NCBI GenBank assembly: GCA_030693515.1
Contig: JAUYAK010000095.1
Coordinates: 104,139 to 168,138 of the forward strand
Length of the DNA stretch: 64,000 nucleotides
Direction of reading: 5' to 3'
Source of the DNA: Opitutaceae bacterium
GTDB lineage: Bacteria > Verrucomicrobiota > Verrucomicrobiia > Opitutales > Opitutaceae
Shown: in pieces, positions 25,133 to 33,624 of the stretch
Position numbering within the stretch: the first letter of the stretch is position 1
How the letters are laid out: each line of letters starts with the position of its first letter
Program-made: the position numbers and the translations under genes
Notes under the pieces: model-generated
Told to the model about the DNA's origin: nothing
What the model saw: only the letters and a program-made list of their open reading frames with translations
The model's database searches: none

Positions 25133-26001
25133 AACCGATCCGCCTCCTCCGTCTCGCCGCCGCGCTGGCATTGCTGGCGCAGCCTCTCGTCACCCGCGCA
25201 ATCTTCGGCGTGGGCGACATCGTTTTCGATCCCACCAATACCGCCGAGACGATCAAGGTTCTCGCACAGGCGCAGCAGCAGGTTCAGCGGCTCGGTGCCC
25301 TGCTGGGCGTTTCCACCGAACAGCTCGATCAACTCGTGCAGGTGGCAACCGCCCTCGGCAACGCGGCCGACGCCGCGACGTTCGCGCGCCCACAAAGTCT
25401 CGGCCAGGTGCAAAGCCTGCTGCGCGGTATTCCGGGATTTGAGCAAATTGACGTGTCCAAGCTCCTCAACAGCGCTGGGCAGCTCGACATCTTCATGGGC
25501 CTCACCTTCGACCAATGGGTTCAAGCCGTGCAGCGCCCGACGGATTTTTTCCGCAACGCGCTCGTGACACCCGCCATCGACCGCATTGGCCGAGCCACCG
25601 GACTCACTCAACCCGAGATCGCCTACGCGCAGTGGTATGCCGCGCGCGCGCCGACGGATCACTACAACCTCGGCGGGCGCGCCGCCGTCGATTTCTCGAA
25701 TCTCCTCGCGAGCCGCTGGCTTGAGGGCGCGTCGGAGCGCCGCGTTAATCTGCAGGCTCTTTCGGCAGCCACGAAATCGGCGGAGACCAAGGCGTCCTCG
25801 GCGCGCACGCTGATTGAGCAGGAGCACGCCCAGGCCCAGATCACCGCGCAAACCAACGCCATCGCGCTCGAGACCGCCGCGCAAAACGCCGACGCCAACG
25901 AAACCGCCATCCGCGCCATGCATGCCCAGAATCGCCTGCTCGAATCGCAATCGGAAGCACAGCGGAATGCCGACGCCCTGCGACTCAACACCGGCCCGTA
26001 A
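25129..26001 (+). CDS. trbJ: VirB5/TrbJ-like protein
   Basis: This 290-residue protein has a signal peptide (to about residue 24, L-V-T-R-A). Directly after it comes F-G-V-G-D-I-V-F-D-P-T-N, the N-terminal hallmark of TrbJ, where a V-x-F-D-P-T-N strand precedes long coiled helices rich in Gln and Ala. The helical C-terminal half (about 200-285) contains many Q-A-Q repeats. VirB5/TrbJ proteins sit at the pilus tip or in the periplasmic channel and contribute to entry exclusion or contact. It is coupled by ATGA overlap to the lipoprotein gene. Confidence 0.78.
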   Translation: MKPIRLLRLAAALALLAQPLVTRAIFGVGDIVFDPTNTAETIKVLAQAQQQVQRLGALLGVSTEQLDQLVQVATALGNAADAATFARPQSLGQVQSLLRGIPGFEQIDVSKLLNSAGQLDIFMGLTFDQWVQAVQRPTDFFRNALVTPAIDRIGRATGLTQPEIAYAQWYAARAPTDHYNLGGRAAVDFSNLLASRWLEGASERRVNLQALSAATKSAETKASSARTLIEQEHAQAQITAQTNAIALETAAQNADANETAIRAMHAQNRLLESQSEAQRNADALRLNTGP

Positions 26002-26006
26002 GCAAT

Positions 26007-26630
26007 ATGACTCGTTACGCCCACTTTGCGTTTGTGATTCTTTTCCTAAGTTCGTCCTGCGCCCACGTCGCGCTGGCCCAACGCATCGCCGTCGATCCGG
26101 CACGGGCCGCACAGCAAACGTTAGTGTTGGTGGAGGAAACGACGAAACTCGGTCAGATACAGTCTTTCGAGTCCGGCCTGCGCGAAGTCCTGCGACAACA
26201 GCAAACCCTCCGTGAAATCATCGGTGCCCCGGTGGTGCCGGACATCCGTCCCGCAACTCCTGCCATCGCAGGCGGCACGTCTCGCATCGCCCCGTCGCTT
26301 TCGAGTCCCGTGATTTTCTCCTCAACGGCGGACAAAATTTACGCCGACTACCGGCAGACCGACGCCCACCACCGCGCGGCGCTCACAGTAATTCGGACGC
26401 AGACTGAAATTTTGGTTCCGCCCAATCAGCAGATGAACCAGGCTCAGCTGGTGAATCTCCGGTTGCAGCTCGAAGCGCAGACCGCTCAGGCCCGGCTCGT
26501 TTCTTCCGCCCAAGCAGCGGACACCGCGCGGGCCAAAGTCCTCCTCCTCACCCACGCTGTCGCCGAGCGCAGTGAAGTGGCCGACCGCGCGCGCAACCAA
26601 CGCATCCTCCAACTCGGATTTTTCCCGTGA
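26007..26630 (+). CDS. Second VirB5/TrbJ-like periplasmic protein
   Basis: This 207-residue protein has a signal peptide ending at about residue 24 (A-L-A-Q). It is almost entirely helical after that, with a Gln-rich coiled segment (E-V-L-R-Q-Q-Q-T-L-R-E) and a long Gln/Ala-rich helix at 145-200. It is shorter than the TrbJ-like product just upstream and lacks the F-D-P-T-N strand. Coiled helices and location suggest a second member of the group or a TrbK/TrbJ partner. It overlaps the VirB6 gene by 4 bp. Confidence 0.6.
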   Translation: MTRYAHFAFVILFLSSSCAHVALAQRIAVDPARAAQQTLVLVEETTKLGQIQSFESGLREVLRQQQTLREIIGAPVVPDIRPATPAIAGGTSRIAPSLSSPVIFSSTADKIYADYRQTDAHHRAALTVIRTQTEILVPPNQQMNQAQLVNLRLQLEAQTAQARLVSSAQAADTARAKVLLLTHAVAERSEVADRARNQRILQLGFFP

Positions 26631-28900
26631 AGTCACAGGCGGCTCGCTCGTGGAGTGTGGGGCGGCTCGCTCTTTTTGGGCTCACGCTTTTCGTGACGCT
26701 CGCGGCACGCGCGGAAAACGCCGCTGGTCCGCCTGCGCTCGGCGGCACGACGATTTCCGCCGGCATCGCCGATTCGCAGGCGCAGCTCAACCGCGCGATG
26801 GGCGTGCCCACGGGCTTTGGCGCCGACAGCATCACGCGCTTCGCCGCTCAATACCGCGCGAGCGGTGGCGGGCCGACCCTCACGTTTCTCGGTTTCAATC
26901 CGTTTGAGCTCATCGCGGACGGTAGTTTTCGGTATCTCTACTGGACGGCCGTCACGCTCTTTCTCGGCGCGATGGCGACCGTCGCCACGTTCGACTCCCT
27001 GCGCCACCGGCAATTTGTCCGCGATCATCCGGCCGAGAATCTCGCGAAGATCTATTTCCGGCTGCTCATGGGCGTCCTCATCATCACCAATACGCCGCTC
27101 ATCTACGCGTGCCTGATGACGCTCAACGGCGTCCTCTCCCAAAGCCTGCAAACGATGGCCTCGCACTCGCCGAATCTCACCGGCCGGTTGCAAGCGGGCA
27201 GCATCGGCACGCTCACGTTGGCGCAGGCGCGCCTCGAAGCGATTCGCCAAGCGGCCGCCCGCCGCGCCGTCGCCCTCTACCCAAGCGACGGTTCGCGCGA
27301 CGAGATGATCCAAATCGGTCACTGGTATAACGCGATGGCCGCAGCGCTCAACACCGCCCTCACTGCCGCCGGCCGCCCCGGTCAACTCCCTACGCTCGAC
27401 TCCACGCTCTGGGGTGATCCGTCCACTTCCGATGCTCAGGTCATGTCGTCCATCGGACGCGGCGTGCTGCAAAATTTCAGCGCCCTGATTACCAATCTGG
27501 CCGCGTTGCCCGCGGACCACACCGATCTGGCGATCGCGTTTCCCGAAGCTCAGACCACGCCCCTCGCTCCGCTCTCTCGCACGCTTGCGGCCGACGACGC
27601 GCGCGCCGCCACCGCAATGGCGTTGCCGAACACGCCTGCGAGCAACGCCGCGTTTGAATCGGAGCGCCAGCTCTACGCCAAGAACGTCCTCACGCACACG
27701 CTGCACTACCTCGATACCCGCCTGCTGCCGGTGATCGGCGCTTCGCCCACGCTCGCCCAGCGCGCCCGGGCCTGGTTCTCGGAAAAAGTGGAGCAAGCCG
27801 CCGCCGCGGTATCCGGGCTGATGACCGATCTCCGCTCCTTGGTGGACTGGTTCGGCCGCGGCATCGGCATCGTGCTCACGCGCATGGTGGCGTTTCTCTT
27901 CACGGCCGGCGTGCAGGTGCTGCTCGAACTCAATCTCTTCGTCCTCGTCCTCGCGATGCCGTTTTGGCTTCTGCGTGCGACCGAGGGTGCGTTTTACGGC
28001 GTCCTGCGTTCGTTGATTTCGCTGAGCGTCGTCGTGCCGGCCTACCAGTTCCTGATGCTCTTCGTCGATGCGCTCATGGGGCTGCTACTGCGCTACATTC
28101 TCTTCGGGCCACTCGCGGTGCCAAGCGACAGTGCGCTCCAGACCGCCAGCGGCGCCGCCTACATGGTCACGTTGGCCGTCACCACCGCGTTTGGCGGCGG
28201 CGAACTCGTCGCCCTCGTGATGCTGTGCTACATCGTTTCCTATGTTTTTCTCGCCATCTACATGGCGATCAAAACTCCGAAGCTCATCACGCTTTTTCTT
28301 CGCGGCGCGGGTGTCGCCGGAGCTTTCGCTTCGAGCATGGCGACCGGACTCCTCGCCGGCGTTGCCACCACGCTCGTGACCGCCGCCGTCGCCAGCGGTG
28401 CCGCTGCGGGCGGCGGCGGTTTGGCCGGAGCGCTCTTTGGCTCAGGTGGCGGCGCGGGCAGTGCCGGTGGCGCCGCCCGGGGACTTGCGGCCGGAGCTGC
28501 ATCCGCAGGCGGTGGCGGCGCCAGTCCACCACCTTCCACCTACCGGCCACTCCCGCCGGGCCAGTCGGGCGGCTCCGCTGGCGGCAGCGGCAGCAGCCCG
28601 CGGGCACCGCTCGGCTCCGTGATGTCACCGTCGGTGCGCCCCACTTCGTCCGCGCCTCCTCCAGCAGTCGCACGCCCGCCGGCCGCGTCGGAGCCCAAAC
28701 GTGAATCAAATTGGGGTGACGCCATCGGCCTGGGTGCCCGCACCTTCATCGACAGCCTCTCCGCCGAATCGCCGGGCCAAGGCGTCCAAGTCGCCATGAA
28801 CAACCTCGGGCAACACTTGAAGCGCCGCGCGCAGGAAGAAGAGCGTGCCTACCGCGCGCAAGTTCGCGCCGACGCCGCGCACCGGGACCACTCCTCGTGA
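26627..28900 (+). CDS. trbL: VirB6/TrbL-family polytopic membrane protein
   Basis: This 757-residue protein starts with GTG in a 4-bp overlap with the preceding gene. An N-terminal hydrophobic segment is followed by a first TM pair (about 100-165), a long periplasmic loop, and a cluster of TM helices from about 405 to 575. The TM cluster gives way to a Gly/Ala/Ser/Pro-rich tail (about 580-700) and a charged C-terminal helix. TM cluster plus low-complexity Gly-rich tail is the normal form of TrbL/VirB6, the inner-membrane channel component. It is the last gene of the VirB3-B6 block. Confidence 0.85.
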   Translation: MKSQAARSWSVGRLALFGLTLFVTLAARAENAAGPPALGGTTISAGIADSQAQLNRAMGVPTGFGADSITRFAAQYRASGGGPTLTFLGFNPFELIADGSFRYLYWTAVTLFLGAMATVATFDSLRHRQFVRDHPAENLAKIYFRLLMGVLIITNTPLIYACLMTLNGVLSQSLQTMASHSPNLTGRLQAGSIGTLTLAQARLEAIRQAAARRAVALYPSDGSRDEMIQIGHWYNAMAAALNTALTAAGRPGQLPTLDSTLWGDPSTSDAQVMSSIGRGVLQNFSALITNLAALPADHTDLAIAFPEAQTTPLAPLSRTLAADDARAATAMALPNTPASNAAFESERQLYAKNVLTHTLHYLDTRLLPVIGASPTLAQRARAWFSEKVEQAAAAVSGLMTDLRSLVDWFGRGIGIVLTRMVAFLFTAGVQVLLELNLFVLVLAMPFWLLRATEGAFYGVLRSLISLSVVVPAYQFLMLFVDALMGLLLRYILFGPLAVPSDSALQTASGAAYMVTLAVTTAFGGGELVALVMLCYIVSYVFLAIYMAIKTPKLITLFLRGAGVAGAFASSMATGLLAGVATTLVTAAVASGAAAGGGGLAGALFGSGGGAGSAGGAARGLAAGAASAGGGGASPPPSTYRPLPPGQSGGSAGGSGSSPRAPLGSVMSPSVRPTSSAPPPAVARPPAASEPKRESNWGDAIGLGARTFIDSLSAESPGQGVQVAMNNLGQHLKRRAQEEERAYRAQVRADAAHRDHSS

Positions 28901-28913
28901 GCCCATCCAGCCG

Positions 28914-28925
28914 TTGCTACAATCG
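28914..28925 (+). promoter_or_regulatory. Extended -10 motif, first pilus operon
   Basis: TTGCTACAATCG has the TACAAT hexamer (28,918-28,923) 7 nt before the GTG at 28,931. Confidence 0.75.
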
Positions 28926-28930
28926 ACCGG

Positions 28931-29749
28931 GTGCGAGCCCTACTCCGACTCACCGTAACTTTGATTCTCGGCGCGCACGCACACGCGCAGCAACTCAACG
29001 GTCCCGGCACCGCCCGCAGCGGCGAGCAACATTTCTACCGACTGTCCGCTCCACCATCGACCGGAGAGTATCGCTGGCACCTTGAGTGGAACGATCCGAG
29101 CGGCGGCGCTCAAAGCTGGGAGGGCAACGAGAGCCACCCCGCACTGAATCTCAGTTTCGCAGCACACTCCAGCCCGCATCGGTTGTGGGTCATCACGAGT
29201 GCCGGAAACTCAAATGCGCTCGCCATCGAAGTCACTCCGTCGGCACGCGAGCCAGAAACAAAACCCGCCGCGCTCGCAAAGACTCTGCTCGACGTCCCAT
29301 CCATCGCAGTGAACGCGCTCACCCCGCCGCCGTCGCCTCGGCCAAGCGTGCCCTTCTTACCCGAGCCGCAACCCGTCATCTCTTCACCGCGAGTCGAATC
29401 CTCGTCCGCAGCAAACGCGATCATCACTACCGATGACCGTGACGTCATCGACCTCGTCGCCGGGATTTCGCGCGACGAAACCACCACCGCACCGAATCCC
29501 TTCCGCGTCCGCTACCAACCGAAACTCCAAACCCGCGAAATCGCACTGAATGTCGGCCTCGTCCACGTCGGCCAGGCCCCACCCCTATCGTCCGTCATCA
29601 TCAACGGCGAACTCTACGGGATCGGCGACGCCATCGAAACGCTCACCGTGGCCAGCATCTCCCCGGAGTGGATCGAACTCCGCACCTCGCAGCTTACAGC
29701 GCGGATTCCCGTGCAGGATCGGCCCGTCGTCCTGCGTCTTCCCCGCTGA
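28931..29749 (+). CDS. GspC/PilP-like periplasmic component
   Basis: This 272-residue exported protein (signal peptide about 1-18, ending A-H-A-Q) has a Pro-rich middle (residues about 100-150). At the C-terminus is a small beta domain, V-I-I-N-G-E-L-Y-G-I-G-D-A-I-E, of the GspC homology-region/PilP kind that docks to the secretin's N-domain. The N-terminal 100 residues may form an Ig-like fold. The start is GTG at 28,931, fixed by the motif promoter. It is followed after 7 bp by GspF, so it belongs to the pilus gene set. Confidence 0.65.
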   Translation: MRALLRLTVTLILGAHAHAQQLNGPGTARSGEQHFYRLSAPPSTGEYRWHLEWNDPSGGAQSWEGNESHPALNLSFAAHSSPHRLWVITSAGNSNALAIEVTPSAREPETKPAALAKTLLDVPSIAVNALTPPPSPRPSVPFLPEPQPVISSPRVESSSAANAIITTDDRDVIDLVAGISRDETTTAPNPFRVRYQPKLQTREIALNVGLVHVGQAPPLSSVIINGELYGIGDAIETLTVASISPEWIELRTSQLTARIPVQDRPVVLRLPR

Positions 29750-29756
29750 ACTTGTC

Positions 29757-30968
29757 ATGCCCTCTTTCGAAGCATCTGTCCTCGACGACCGTGGCACTGC
29801 ACATCGTCACAAGCTCGACGCCGCGAACGTAAACGAAGCGCTCGCGGCCCTCCGGCGTGACGGCTGGTTCGTTGAACAGATTCGGCCCGTGCGCCGTGAC
29901 CTTCGCTCGCTCGCTCGCCTCCGTATCCCGCGGAAACAGCAAATCCACCTCTTCCAGCAGATGCAGATGCTCCTCTCGTCGGGCATCCTGATCCCCGACG
30001 CGTTGGGGAAACTGCGGGAGAAGTTCCCCCACGCGCAAACGCGTCAGGCGTTGCAGGCCATCTACGCCCATGTAGTTGAATCCCGCGGGAGTCTGTCCGC
30101 GGCGTTTACCCTGTTTCCGCGCAGCTTCCCTCCCGGCCTCGTGAGCGTGATCGCCGCTGGCGAGGATGCCGGCACAGCGACTCTCGCGGAGAGGTTTGGT
30201 GATCTCGCGGAGCGGCTCGCCTACGAAGACGCGAATCGCAAACAAGTGCTGAAGGCCTGCGCCTATCCCGCGTTCATCATTCTGCTGGCCGCCCTGCTGT
30301 GCGTCTTCCTGCTCGCAGCGGTGTTCCCACGGCTGACCGAACTGCTCGGATCGCTCGGCGGCCGCCTCCCTCCTCTGACACGTGCGCTCATCGCCGCATC
30401 CACCCTCGTGCGCACTTGGTGGTGGGCGATCCTTGCCGCACTCGTCGTCGTGCCGCTGGCGCTCACCGCACTGAGGCGGATTCCCGCGGTGGGGCTTTAT
30501 CTCGACCGGCTTTTTCTGCGCCTTCCGTTCGTCGGAGCGATCTACCGGCAACTCACAGTCGCGCTCATCTGCACGATCTACCGTTCGCTCTATCGCTCCA
30601 ACAAACCCGCACCCGAAATCATCGAGGCGTGCAGCAAGGTCGTCGGCAACCGCGCGTTCTTGCACACACTCGGCCTCGTGCGCGACCGCGTCATGATCGA
30701 TGGCACCGCGCTTAGCCGCGCCCTCGAAGAGACCGGCCTTTTCCCTCCGATCGCGTGCATGACCATCGAGCTGGGCGAGCAGTCGGGCAAACTTGCCGAC
30801 GCGCTCGATCGCGTCGCGCGATTTTGCAGTGCCGAGGCGAAGGAATCCATCACCGCTCTCGTGGCCCTGCTCAATCCGACCATGACCATCCTCGTGGTGG
30901 GTGGAGTGGGACTCGTGATGGTCTCCTTTTTTCAGGCGATTTACCAAGTCGTCTTCGTCGTGCACTGA
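29757..30968 (+). CDS. GspF/PilC-family inner-membrane platform protein
   Basis: This 403-residue protein has two T2SSF domains. The first has M-Q-M-L-L-S-S-G-I-L-I-P-D-A-L at about 65-80. TM segments lie at about 168-192, 220-240 and 376-403, the standard three-TM topology. A C-terminal T-I-E-L-G-E-Q-S-G-K-L repeats the domain signature. GspF/PilC anchors the assembly ATPase. The start at 29,757 is chosen 7 bp after the preceding stop; a longer in-frame opening overlaps the upstream gene and is rejected. The prepilin gene follows after 16 bp. Confidence 0.87.
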   Translation: MPSFEASVLDDRGTAHRHKLDAANVNEALAALRRDGWFVEQIRPVRRDLRSLARLRIPRKQQIHLFQQMQMLLSSGILIPDALGKLREKFPHAQTRQALQAIYAHVVESRGSLSAAFTLFPRSFPPGLVSVIAAGEDAGTATLAERFGDLAERLAYEDANRKQVLKACAYPAFIILLAALLCVFLLAAVFPRLTELLGSLGGRLPPLTRALIAASTLVRTWWWAILAALVVVPLALTALRRIPAVGLYLDRLFLRLPFVGAIYRQLTVALICTIYRSLYRSNKPAPEIIEACSKVVGNRAFLHTLGLVRDRVMIDGTALSRALEETGLFPPIACMTIELGEQSGKLADALDRVARFCSAEAKESITALVALLNPTMTILVVGGVGLVMVSFFQAIYQVVFVVH

Positions 30969-30984
30969 GCCGCCGCCTTTCACT

Positions 30985-31935
30985 ATGCACTCCCGCGCCT
31001 CCGCTTTCACACTCCTGGAAATTATGCTGGTCATGGCCGTGATCGGCCTGCTCCTCGCGCTGGTCGCGCCCGTCGTGGGATTCCAGATCACCCAGAGCCA
31101 GGTCGCCGCCGAGACGACGTCACTCAAAACCATCGCCGCCGCGATTCAGGCCTCGTTTCTCTCCACGGATCTCGAAGGCACCAACATCGCCGCCTTGCCC
31201 GGCACAGTGCCGACCGGCGTGAACACGACGCAGTTTTCGACCTCCACTAATTCTGCTGCCCTGCCGACTACCGTCACGAGCAACGACTGGTTCATCAAAG
31301 TCGCGCGTCAAATGGGCTATTCGTTTCAGGGCGTGTCGTTCCCCGCGACCGGTGTTCCGGTGCAGGCAGCGGGCCTTTTTCAGAACGCGACCCGCAACCG
31401 GCGCATCCTGCTTGTCGGTCCCGACAACGAAACCACGACACAACGTTTCCTGCTGATTTCCCTCGTGGGCGCACCTGACCAATTGACCATCCCGCCGTTG
31501 CCCAATCCTGCAAATCCGCAAGACCCGGCAAATCTCGCGCTGTTCAATGACACTTGGAACACCACGTGGACCTCACCCAACGCCACGCTACCCGCCACAT
31601 GGACGGCCGCGTTGACGGCCGCGCAAATCCAGGCGTGGCAAGGCCGGCTCTGGCAGCTCTGCGTGCAACAAATCACCTGTCCGAAATACAACGTCGTGAT
31701 TAATAACACCGACGCGACGCTCAACTGCTACGTGTATTACAACTTCAACGGCTCCACCGCCGGCAGCTCTCTCACCGTGCTGGCCAACGCGGGCAGCCAG
31801 ACGAGTGCGACGCCCATTCTCTACGGTCGCACCATTCAGGCTTGGCGCGGCACCGTCGCGCCGCCCAGCGCGAGCGCGTCGCTGTTCTCACAATTCATCC
31901 TGAAGGAACCGGCGGAGATCACCCTGCAAAATTAG
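30985..31935 (+). CDS. Type IV prepilin/pseudopilin with Ala at -1
   Basis: This 316-residue protein has a prepilin leader of 8 residues. The mature start is then F-T-L-L-E-I-M-L-V-M-A-V-I-G-L with Glu at +5 and a 20-residue hydrophobic helix. The residue before the cleavage site is Ala (S-A/F-T-L-L-E), not the usual Gly. The large C-terminal part is rich in Thr, Asn and Pro and has four Cys that may form disulphides. It is much longer than a typical major pilin, so a minor pilin or tip protein is more likely. No prepilin peptidase is seen in the window. Confidence 0.83.
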   Translation: MHSRASAFTLLEIMLVMAVIGLLLALVAPVVGFQITQSQVAAETTSLKTIAAAIQASFLSTDLEGTNIAALPGTVPTGVNTTQFSTSTNSAALPTTVTSNDWFIKVARQMGYSFQGVSFPATGVPVQAAGLFQNATRNRRILLVGPDNETTTQRFLLISLVGAPDQLTIPPLPNPANPQDPANLALFNDTWNTTWTSPNATLPATWTAALTAAQIQAWQGRLWQLCVQQITCPKYNVVINNTDATLNCYVYYNFNGSTAGSSLTVLANAGSQTSATPILYGRTIQAWRGTVAPPSASASLFSQFILKEPAEITLQN

Positions 31936-31948
31936 CTTCGCGCCGGCG

Positions 31949-31960
31949 TTGCTATTATCG
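31949..31960 (+). promoter_or_regulatory. Extended -10 motif before the secretin gene
   Basis: TTGCTATTATCG has the TATTAT hexamer (31,953-31,958) 7 nt before the ATG at 31,966. It lies in a 30-bp gap, so it adds an internal promoter within the pilus gene run. Confidence 0.78.
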
Positions 31961-31965
31961 AGGCC

Positions 31966-33624
31966 ATGCAAGCGTCCGCGCCGATCCATCTTGTCTCGTG
32001 CCACATGCTCCGGGTTGCAGCCTGCGGATTCACGGTCTGGGGCGCGGCCACGCTACACGCCGCATCCGCGCCCCCACAATTGGTACCACTACCAGCACCG
32101 GTCGTGTCCCCGACGCCGATTCCGGATGCCTCTGTTCTCGCTGCGCCGTCGCTTCCGTCCGAACCGTCGCTCCTACCCAGCTATCGACTCACACCTGACC
32201 CGACCCAAACGAACGACACCCCAACCGCCACCAACTCGCCCCGTGCGACGACGTCCGAGGTCGCGCTCGATTCCCGTGTCGCTCTATTTCGCGTGCAAAA
32301 GCTGCCGCTCGCCGCTGCGCTCCAATCGTTGAATCGCGGACACGGGCTCGTCTTCGTCATCGACGGCGCGATCTCCGGCGAAATCACCCTCGAACTCCGC
32401 GACGCCACGGTGCGCGACATCATCGAGGCCGTAGCCCAAACGTGCGGCTGCGCGTGGGAGCAGCAGGGTCGCGTCATTTCCTTCCGCAAAACCGTCACGC
32501 GGTTCTATCAGATCGATCATCCCCAACTCACCCGCACCGCCCAGGGCTCGAGCACAATCACGCTTTCAAGTCAGGCCACCGGCACGACCGGCGGCGGTGC
32601 TTCCAGCAGCACGAGTCCGCTCCTCGCCCAGCAAAACAACAGTGGAGGAAGCTCTGGGGCCGCGAATCAGAATGATCAGACCAACATCTCCATCCAGCAG
32701 CAGAACCAGACCACGTTTTGGTCCGACGTGCAGACGGAGTTGTCGCGCCTCGCCGATACTGGCGAGTCCGCTTCGATCAACAAACTCGCCGGCATCGCCA
32801 TCGTCACCGCTTCCCTGCGTCGCCAGCGCGACTTCGCATCCTACATCGAGACCATCAACCGTCGCATCGCGCAACAGGTGCGGATCACGGCACGCGTTTT
32901 GGAGGTGAGCCTCACTTCGCAGCGCAAACTCGGCGTCGATTGGAGTTTGGCCGCGACTACGGCCGGCGGAGTCAGTCTCACCGGCTTCGCGACCAAGACC
33001 GCCTTTGCCACCATCAGCGGCGCCGCCACGATTCCGAGCACGATCTCCGGCACGGTCGCGACCGGAAAAATCACCGCGATCATCAACGCGCTCGCCGAGC
33101 AAGGCGAGGTGCGGGCTGTCTCCAATCCCTCCATCGTTACGCTGCACAACCAAACCGCTTTCGTGAAGGTGGGCACGGAGCAAACCTTCTTCTCCTTGGC
33201 GAACACGACGACCATCAACCAGAGCGGCACGACCGCACCGCTCTCCACCGTGCAGAACAACTACCAGCAAACTCCGATCACCATCGGCACCGTGCTCTAC
33301 GTGACGCCCGAGGTTAATGGCGACGGCTCCGTGACGGTGGATGTGCTCCCCGCCGTCACCCAACTGATCGGCGTGGATACGTCGCCCGACGGTCAGCGCA
33401 ACGCACCGCGAATGACGATCAAATCACTTTCCACTATCGCGCGCCTCCGACCCAACGAGAGCGTCATGATCGGCGGCTTGATTTACGAGCAGACCAGCAC
33501 CCAGACCCAAAAAATGCCGGTGCTCGGCGCCATCCCCGTCCTCGGGCGCGCGTTTCAGACCGATGGCGCGGTGAAGACGCGCAGCGAACTGGTCATTTTT
33601 CTCACGGCGGAGCGAGTCCCGTGA
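31966..33624 (+). CDS. Secretin (GspD/PilQ family)
   Basis: This 552-residue outer-membrane secretin has a signal segment (about 10-30), then a Pro/Thr-rich linker. An STN/N-domain follows at about 105-165 (A-L-Q-S-L-N-R-G-H-G-L-V-F-V-I-D), then a Gln/Asn/Ser-rich linker near 200-245. The secretin barrel domain covers about 290-550, with E-V-R-A-V-S-N-P-S-I-V-T, V-T-P-E-V-N-G-D-G and M-I-G-G-L-I-Y-E near the end. The product is slightly short compared with GspD (about 650) because it has fewer N-domains, which is closer to PilQ or R64 PilN. It overlaps GspE by 4 bp (GTGA). Confidence 0.88.
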   Translation: MQASAPIHLVSCHMLRVAACGFTVWGAATLHAASAPPQLVPLPAPVVSPTPIPDASVLAAPSLPSEPSLLPSYRLTPDPTQTNDTPTATNSPRATTSEVALDSRVALFRVQKLPLAAALQSLNRGHGLVFVIDGAISGEITLELRDATVRDIIEAVAQTCGCAWEQQGRVISFRKTVTRFYQIDHPQLTRTAQGSSTITLSSQATGTTGGGASSSTSPLLAQQNNSGGSSGAANQNDQTNISIQQQNQTTFWSDVQTELSRLADTGESASINKLAGIAIVTASLRRQRDFASYIETINRRIAQQVRITARVLEVSLTSQRKLGVDWSLAATTAGGVSLTGFATKTAFATISGAATIPSTISGTVATGKITAIINALAEQGEVRAVSNPSIVTLHNQTAFVKVGTEQTFFSLANTTTINQSGTTAPLSTVQNNYQQTPITIGTVLYVTPEVNGDGSVTVDVLPAVTQLIGVDTSPDGQRNAPRMTIKSLSTIARLRPNESVMIGGLIYEQTSTQTQKMPVLGAIPVLGRAFQTDGAVKTRSELVIFLTAERVP

